64,000 nucleotides of DNA from Allomyces arbusculus. Its lineage: Eukaryota; Blastocladiomycota; Blastocladiomycetes; Blastocladiales; Blastocladiaceae. Under the pieces are notes generated by a model that was not told where the DNA came from, ran no database searches, and worked only from the letters and a program-made list of their open reading frames with translations. Both the position numbers and the translations under genes were made by a program. Each line of letters begins with the position of its first letter. Positions within the stretch are counted from its first letter, which is position 1. Positions 57,201 to 64,000 of the stretch are shown here, in pieces. The stretch covers positions 1-64,000 of the forward strand of contig JADHYV010000057.1 in assembly GCA_027604705.1 (NCBI GenBank), in the 5' to 3' direction.

Positions 57201-59043
57201 ACAGGCACGACCCTTGGTAGAGGTAGAACCTAGAAATGCGTAGAGGGTGTTCGTGTTCGACATTAGATCCGTCGTTGCATCACAACGCCGCGTACTTCTT
57301 ATCCTCCCCTCAATTGTCGAAAATCGCACGAACCAGCCACCCATTTCCTCGGTCCACAGATCCCAGAACGACCGCGCCGGAATGTCAATCTCGTTGCGGC
57401 CCACGAGGTCCATGCGCTTGGCGGACTCGTCGGCGGGCAACCCGCCCTTGGCCTCGGTCGCCGTAGCCAGCGCCGCGTACGACGCGACCGTGGTCCCGAT
57501 CGAGTACGGGTACGGGTGGAACGTGGCGGCGATTGGCGAGTAGACGTAACGGATGCAGTTGTAGTAAAAGTAGGGCACGCCAATGTGCGGCGACCGCAGG
57601 ACGCGGTGTGCCGAGACGACGAGCGAGAGCTTGAGGTACTTGTCGGCAAGCCGTTCCGAGGCGTGCACGACACTCAGCATCTTCTTGACGATCCCCGACT
57701 CGCTGAAATCGGTCGCCTGAATTGCCTCCACCTTGCGCGTGACCACGACGTACTGTGCGTCGGCCACGTCCTGCACGCGGATGCGGAACCACGCGCGCAC
57801 CGAGACGACCCCGCCAAGACGCCAGATGATGAGCGTGAGCACCATGATGTGCCAGACGCCGACAAACGACGAGGCGATCAGCGCGTCCGAGACAAAAAAG
57901 TAAATGTGGCCCGTGTAGAGCGACGAGTAGTAGTCAGACACGTTGAGACCGAGGTATACTTGCAAGTAGAGCGTGAAGGCCAGCGATACGTAGAACGCGG
58001 CCGCGCCAAACGGATGATCTACGTAGTAGTCGAAGTGCAGGTATCCCGGGTCGCCAGGCTGCAGCTTGCGGCCGTTCGCGCCGACATGGTGCACGGCGTC
58101 AACGTCCTTGAGCGCAGCCGCATCGAAAAATTCGTCGCGACGGAACTCCTCGAGCAGTTGCTTTTCTGCAGCCGTGGCCGGGCGCAGGGGCAGGCGCACA
58201 CCCGTGGCTGTTGCCGACGTCTTCAGATCCGTGGCCGAGTCCTTGAGCGGCGAATCCATGGACGCCGCGAGCGCGGCATCAACGTTCTGCTGGCGCTTGT
58301 GCTCGACGGCACGCTCCGTCAAGAGCTTGAACGCGGCAAACGAGATGAGCGAGACGATCTGCAGCGAAGCCATGACCCAAAACGAGATCCAAATCGGCTC
58401 CGTGAACGTAAACTGCGCGGCCGGTGCCGCGGGGCACTGCAAAAAGGCAATCTGCGACTCGTCGGCGTTCGAGAGCGTCGAGGTGCACTGTTTGACGAGC
58501 GCATCAGCTTTGTCGGCCGCGCGCACGCCCGTCAGGTTGACTGTCACAAACGACGTCGGGTCGGTCAGGTTAGCCGCGGCAGCGGGCGTGCACGGCACCC
58601 ACGACTTGTACTTGGCCGTCCAGTCGGCATCGAGCGAGGCCGAGCACGCGCACACGGCATCGCCCGCGGCAGCGCACTGTGTGCCCTTGGGCTGGCACGT
58701 GCCGTCGGGGCAGTACTCAGCGTCGTCCGGGCACGACGGGCGGAATCCGGTCGGGCACTTGTCGACGGAGACAGCGCAGAGCTGCGGGCACTGCTGGTCG
58801 AGGAACGGCGCAATGGGGCTAGGTGGAGAACGTCGGTCAGGCTCAAATGAACTCGAATTCGTCGGAAAATGCATGGGAGATGTGTCGCGCGTACCAAGCG
58901 TGGCCCTGGGCATCGTAATCGTTGATCGTGTGCAAGAACGGAATGGCCGTCGTTTGGGTCACGGCCAGGCCGAGCGTGGCCAAGATGGCGGCAGCGGCCA
59001 AGCGCCGTGTCCTTGTCGGACGGCGGCGCAATGGTGCGGCCAT
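54278..59043 (-). CDS. P5B-type transport ATPase with Cys-rich N-terminal ectodomain
   Basis: Exons (minus) 59043-58895, 58818-57334, 57229-55208, 55126-55046, 54971-54278; 1476 residues. P-type ATPase signs: VLDESSLTGES (A domain), FCFDKTGTLTKEG (phosphorylated Asp, about 809), MITGDNVFTG and MCGDGGNDCGALNAAHVGIA (about 1157). LSEAEASIVAPFSSK after the last is the P5B wording (ATP13A2-3, Ypk9). Animal P5B pumps move polyamines out of lysosomes. The membrane motif in M4 is ISPLLPAVLV, where P5B usually has PP-x-LP. Unusually, the protein starts with a cleavable-looking signal (LAAAAILATLGLAVTQ) and a domain with about 15 cysteines (QQCPQLCAVSVDKCPTGF, YCPDGTCQPKGTQC) before the first helices. 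Location in vacuole or endosome is inferred. The C-terminus ends in six hydrophobic segments and KWPLKRKAIHV. Confidence 0.88.
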
Positions 59044-61529
59044 GGTCGTCGTGCTCGTCGGTTGGCCGAGATGCAGCAATCACCAGCGATGGTGTCGAGA
59101 CGAGAGACGGCTGGCGTGCTCAGTCGTGCTCGGTCTTGGTCCGGGTGCTGGAACCTGGATGCGGCGCGACGGGTCGGTCGGGTCAAAAGTCGAGACGGGA
59201 GAGAGGGTCCAACGTCGACGGGTCGGCGACCAGTAGTTATACCTCGCCAACGGCAATGTCCGCGCGTGGTGGTCGGTCGCCGTGGAAGAATAGAAAGGCA
59301 AATCTGCGGCGAACTCGAGCGTCGTGAGCGAGCGCGCAGGTAGTTCCGTGTCGCGCGCAAGGCTGCTGTGACGGCAACCTTGCAGATTGCTCACTTTCAA
59401 CCGGCAGTGGTGGCATGGCATGGTCCGGAATCGCAGCGTCGCCGTGATCGCTGCGAGGCGACTGTGCCGGCGAGGCGCCGGACGGTGGTGGGCGACACTG
59501 GGAGACAGTTTGGTTGTTCAACTGTGGCTGATTCGCACTGTGATCCTGCCACACCTGTCCATCCACCAACTTCAGGCAAGCGTGGCATTTGCTGCTCTGA
59601 TTGTTTTCTCTCTGCTGCCACCACTCTACACCACCCGACCACGTTGGATTTTGCATTCATGACGAGCTCAACGGCAAGATGCAAGCAAAAAGGCGCCATG
59701 GACCAGCAAGAACACGACTGGATTATCCGACGCGACGTGACACGACTGACCCGACTCCGAGCCCCCTCGTCCAAATGCTGAACCGAAACGATCAGCGAAT
59801 CCGTGGACCATGGTCGACAATGCTCGCTCCGCAAGCGGGACGAGAAGGACCATGATGGCAATGGGCCATCGTGGGAACAGCCGTAGTGGGCCACAATGTG
59901 CAACTTGAGAGGGTGTGTGGCTGCTTCCGCGTGGTCGCGATCATTGCTGTCGCAAGCTGGCGGCTCGCCGACGGCGATGGGTGGCGTGGCGTGCAGCACG
60001 GATTGACGGGTCGCGATGCAAGTGTACCAGAGCAGCGTGTTGGTCGGGGTCCACACGCATGTTGGCGTGCAAGTGTTGTCGAGACAGCAAACACTCGTCG
60101 TTTCCTGCTCATCATCACCTCGAATCGCCGCCCAAACGGGTGGACAAGGTCTCTGCGAGTTTTGGTCAAACGCCTCGGGGCCATCGCGTCGATGGAAGGC
60201 TCGTCATGGTCGGGAAGGCAGCGTGATGGCCATTGCGCGCGCGGTCGGGCGGGACGGGATGCGTTGGTCGACGGGGTCGTTCAAGAATGCTCGCAACGCG
60301 CTTCGAGGAGGGCACGACGCGATTAACCTGACGAGCAAACGTCCAGAGCGCGACGGGGACGGGGGAGTACGGTCGTTTTATACCGCGCTGGGTCGAAGTG
60401 TTGTGGTGCGGGGCGTTCCCTGATCCGGCACGACGGGTCAACGTGGCAACCCGTTGTGATGGATGCGAGACGTCCGAGGGACATGCGAGGGGACATGGAT
60501 TCGCGCGCGCCTTGGCAGTCAGCGCGCGTCCTGGCAGTAAAATGCAACCGTGTCAACTCGACCCGACGCGACCCGAACGCGGGCGCCTCCCTTTGTCGAC
60601 TCCTGCGCCGGATCCGCGTCCACTTGCAGGTGCAAATGCGTTGCCTCCTCGCGCGCCCGGCGCGTCGCAGCTCTTGTGGATCTCGCACCCGATTTGGTGA
60701 ATTCGTCGGACCTCATCGCGCACCCCGCGCGACCAAATTGCAGATGAGTGGAGTATGTGCGCAAGACTCTCGCTCTCGTCGCCAACGAGATCCAAGGTCT
60801 GGAGGGACGCGCCGATCAGTTTTTTTTTTTTTTTTGACCAGTTCGGGAGCGGCTGGAAGGTCCTCGCGACCGTCCAGTGCGAAGCATCATCTCCATTTCG
60901 CTGACAACGTTCTAGCCGGTCTCGCAACTGACCAACGCGCTGCAGAGTGGAGAACGTACAAGGTCCTCGGGCTCGAAGAATGGCGAGCGTGACCGAGTTG
61001 GGCGGTAATGATGACCGGATCCGCGAGTCGGTCGATATGGTTCGTTGGCCTGATCCAGCGAGTCTGGCGGCGCGGTCGTGTAACATGATCTCGGTGCACT
61101 TGACGGTGCGCACACTTTTGTTCAGCGTGTGTCCGACCATGTTGAACCGTCTTGGCAAGCGTGATGAATCATTTCGGTGAGGTTGAGGGTGGTGGGATGA
61201 TGCGTTGGACCTGCGCTCGCGTCGCAACTAAACACTTTTTGGCAACGATCGTCACACCGACTTCGTTGACTGGACGGCCAGGAATCATTGACACGCACAA
61301 GTGTCCTGCTCGCGAGAGATGCGATGCTTTCGTGCTTGCGTGCAGCGTCAGCAACACCGACAACAAGACTCGATGAGCGATGCGCGACCCTGCGCCGCTC
61401 AAGACCGACCATTTCAAATCGTCGTGCATCAATATATGCCGTGTATTCGTGTTCAGCTCGGAAAAAAAATACATGTGCAAAAGCGAGGCACCACCCTCCC
61501 CCCCCCTCCCTCCCTCTCTCCACCTGACT
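59044..61529. other. Long intergenic region, no confident gene
   Basis: About 2.5 kb between the start of the P5B gene and the stop of the C2 gene. Many short frames on both strands, none with a signature. A run of 16 T lies at 60820-60835. Confidence 0.4.
60820..60835 (+). repeat. Poly-T run of 16
   Basis: Homopolymer of T (A on the other strand) in intergenic DNA; no retroposed gene or tail-associated duplication was seen around it. Confidence 0.9.
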
Positions 61530-63820
61530 CTACCCGTGCCCCGCGCCCGACGTCGGCGCATACGGTAGCGGTTTACTATTCAGGTAATTCGACGACGCGT
61601 AGTAATGTCCAGGTGCATGCGGCAACGTATTCGGCCGGTGCGCCGCCTCGCTCGCCTGCGGGTCGTCATTCGGAATCGGCGGGACCGGGATATTATATGC
61701 GGCCGCCCACTGCACGGGGGACTCGACCGTCGCGGGCCCCGTCGAGTGCGTGCCAACAAGCGCGTGCGTCGCGACCGCCGTCGATCCCGAACTCGCGACT
61801 GCTGCGGGCAGGACAGTACCGGGACACGCATAGGGGTAGTGCAGTGGGCCCGCGTAGACGGGTGGCGCGGTAGTCGTGGTCGCGGTCGTCGGGAGCGCGC
61901 CGGGACCCAAGACGCGGCCAGTCGGAGCGGTACTTGCGGGTTGCGCGCCTTGTCCGAGAAGCATCGGCGACATGGCGGGGGCCGCGGGATGGGACTGGAA
62001 GTAGGCCGGTTGGTTGTACATGGCGGGAGTACCGTACCCGGTCGCGTACGCCGTGGGCGAGCCGTAGGCTGGTGCTGCTGCGTAGGGCGCAGGTTGCGGC
62101 GCGTAGGCGTAACCAGGAGCCGGTTGTGGCGGATACCCTTTGACCATGGGCGACGGCACGCCCGCATTGACCATGGGCGATGGGGCGGCCTGCGAGTAGA
62201 CGGGCAGCGGGCGGACCGGTGGAGAGACGGCCACGGGTCCGTCGCCGGGCGCGACGGGGACAGGCATCTGGATCGAACCAGGGATCGGCAGCGGCATACC
62301 GTACGCAGCACCGTACGCGTCGGTTTCGGGGTTCCCGGTAGCGACGGGCATTGGCATGGGCATCATGATGGGCGAGTAGTATGGGCTTGTCGGACCCGGC
62401 TGCGACGCACCCGGAACGCCGAGGTTCGAGTGCAATGCGTCACCCAGCGAGTACCGGCGGCGGCCCAGCGAGTCCGTGGCCGGTGGAGAAGCAGGTGCAG
62501 CCGCGCCGGAACTCGTGCCGGGCGGCGTGCTTGGGAACCAGGGCATTTGCACGCCCGTGAAGTTGGCCGAGACGGGGCGCTGGATGCGGCTCGGAACAGG
62601 TACCGGTGTGGCCGCGTAGTCGACCATGGGCGGGAGCGGCGGGAGCGGCGGGGGCACAGTCGATGCTGGCTGCTCGGCCGGGAGTGCTTCGGGCGCAGGT
62701 TCGGCCTGTGGTTGTTGGTACCCTTCGGCGGCAGGTGGGACGTCGAGATACTGCTGCTCCTGCGCTCCTGCGTCTGTCTCCGAATCGACCGTCACAGAGT
62801 CCGACGGCCGCGTGTGCGGCGACAAGAGCGCGCCGTCCACGACTGGTTCGGGCGACGGCGCGGTCCCAGGCCTCGGTGCCGTCGGCGGCTGCACCAACAG
62901 TGCCGGTACCGCATCCTCGTGCTCGTCCTCCTCGCCGAACCCGTTCTCAGTCGTCGGCGTCGGCGGCGTCACCTCGAGCGGCGTGACCACTGGCGGTTTC
63001 TGTAGTCGCATGGGCGTCGGTCGCGAGGACGGCCTCGACCCAGGTCGCGACGGCGACGAATGCCGCGGATGCGGGCTCATACGTGACGGCGGCGGCGACT
63101 CGGATGGTGACCGCGGCGGGCGCGTCCGGTTCGCGGCAGCAGCGACAGTTGCCGCAGCAGCCGCATGGCTCTCAGCCGTCACGGCCACGGACGTTTCCAG
63201 CTGAAGCAGCACTTGACCGCGCGGACGCGTCGATGAGAGCGTGTCGGTGAGCTGCAGCCAGATCCCGGCCTCAGTCTGGTAGAGGATCAGCTCCCCGAGC
63301 GTCGCGCGCAGTTCGCCGACGAGCCGCTCGCGCGTCGGGTTGGCGCCGTCGTAGAGCTGCACCCAGATTTTCGTCTCTTCCCGGATGTTTTTGCTGGCAA
63401 GAAGAAACGACACGCGTGCGTGTGAGCGTGGAGCGACTTGACGCATACAGGGAAAGGGGGTGATTTGCGAGCAGGGAAACATACAAGGTGAAGACCTGCT
63501 TCCACTCCGGGTGGTCGCCAGCTTTGAACTTGACCTTCGTATTCCGCTTGACCGCACCTGGGCCCCGCGACAACAGCATCAGCGAGAGCATTGCACCGCG
63601 CAAAAAGTATTAGCGGCATCACGTACCGACTTGGAGCACGAGCATCGGATCGCGCACTACTTTTCGCGCCTTGCCGGTCCCACCGAGCCCCTTGCCCTCG
63701 AGCACTGGGCTCCAGAGTGGACAGCGACCATGGTCAGTTGCTTGCACATTGGCCTCGCATGCATTTTTGCTTCGAGAGAGCCTGAGGCGAGCACTCACCC
63801 GTCACAATGAGCTCGGACAT
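61530..63820 (-). CDS. C2-domain protein with long Pro/Ala/Tyr-rich tail
   Basis: Exons (minus) 63820-63799, 63704-63627, 63557-63485, 63393-61530; 678 residues. The first 110 residues form a C2 domain: MSELIVTVLEGKGLGGTGKA, DPMLVLQVGAVKRNTKVKFK, DHPEWKQVFTF, KIWVQLYDGANPTRERLVGE, IWLQLTD. C2 domains bind phospholipids, often with calcium; the aspartate ligands are only partly present (DPM, DGAN), so calcium dependence is open. The remaining 500 residues are low-complexity, Pro/Ser/Thr-rich, then Pro/Tyr/Ala-rich (YPPQPAPGYAYAPQPAPYAA), as in proteins that form flexible scaffolds. It resembles fungal C2 proteins of the Inn1 kind (N-terminal C2 plus PxxP tail, cytokinesis), but this link is only architectural. 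The first exon is 22 bases. Confidence 0.75.
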
Positions 63821-64000
63821 GGCTGCTGCCTTTCGCGGGCGGCGTTCTTGCAGCGGTGCTGGGTCCTGCGAGGCTGGCTCGCGGCGCCGCTTGTGCTGGA
63901 TGGAGGTTCCTGGTGTATTTCTTATGCGACTTGAGCGGTCGTGCAGCGTGCCGACGATAGTTTGCTGGAAGTCGACAGTGAGGAGGGACAGCATCAAGAT
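63821..64000. other. Upstream region at window edge
   Basis: The 5' flank of the C2 gene; nothing further can be assigned. Confidence 0.3.

Noticed and set aside
57516-58850. 444-codon open frame on the plus strand
   Set aside because: Antisense shadow of exon 2 of the P5B ATPase gene.
60820-60835. Poly-T run considered as the tail of a retroposed gene or SINE
   Set aside because: No body with gene or promoter-box similarity and no flanking duplication could be seen.
61605-63005. 466-codon open frame on the plus strand, Arg-rich
   Set aside because: Antisense shadow of the Pro-rich tail of the C2 gene; Arg-rich reading is what Pro/Ala codons give on the other strand.
1-64000. Bacterial origin considered because of high GC and long open frames
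   Set aside because: Short GT-AG introns in almost every gene, Prp4, PINCH and exomer proteins show a eukaryotic nuclear genome.

Overview
The window is nuclear DNA of a GC-rich, intron-bearing fungus. I infer an early-diverging zoosporic fungus, most likely a blastocladiomycete of the Allomyces kind; this rests on gene content and style, not on a database match. Genes carry short introns (about 50-90 bases), mostly with donors of the form GTNCGN and acceptors YAG. Fungal markers are an exomer ChAPs protein, a mitochondrial-type homoserine O-acetyltransferase and Prp4. Several genes are of kinds usually missing from Dikarya: a PINCH-like five-LIM protein, a guanylate-binding-protein-type GTPase, and a class C receptor with a periplasmic-binding-type ectodomain. 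I saw no tRNA, rRNA, CRISPR array, transposase or reverse transcriptase.

Left part (1-28.6 kb) is mostly compact housekeeping genes: Pho85-type CDK (partial, -), PAS-kinase-like catalytic domain (+), GBP-like GTPase (+), MET2 (-), PRP4 (+), a decayed F-box/LRR locus (-), the class C GPCR with a PH-like tail (-), an intact F-box/LRR gene (+), a Chz1-type histone chaperone (-), capping protein alpha (-), a 114-residue orphan (+), PINCH (-) and ChAPs (+).

Middle part (28.8-44.3 kb) is accessory. It holds decayed F-box/LRR copies, one intact copy at 35.7-37.6 kb, and, interleaved with them, four members of a secreted protein family I do not recognise. Each has a signal peptide, then an arginine (a dibasic RR in three of four), then a core close to IDWANSKPYDGSxWDGTRW, then a divergent low-complexity tail. 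One member crosses a 75-N assembly gap in a 27-base minisatellite. This family is the best candidate for something undescribed.

Right part (47-64 kb) returns to ordinary genes: a mitochondrial hemerythrin-domain protein with a LEA-like Ala/Lys segment (-), an MSP/VAP-domain protein (+), an ACAA2-type thiolase (+), a P5B-type ATPase with a Cys-rich ectodomain (-) and a C2-domain Pro-rich protein (-). Long stretches at 44.3-47.1, 51.9-54.3 and 59.0-61.5 kb show no gene I can support.

No operons are expected; neighbours are mostly functionally unrelated. Exon joins were worked out by eye from reading frame, splice signals and known family sequence, so individual junctions may be off.
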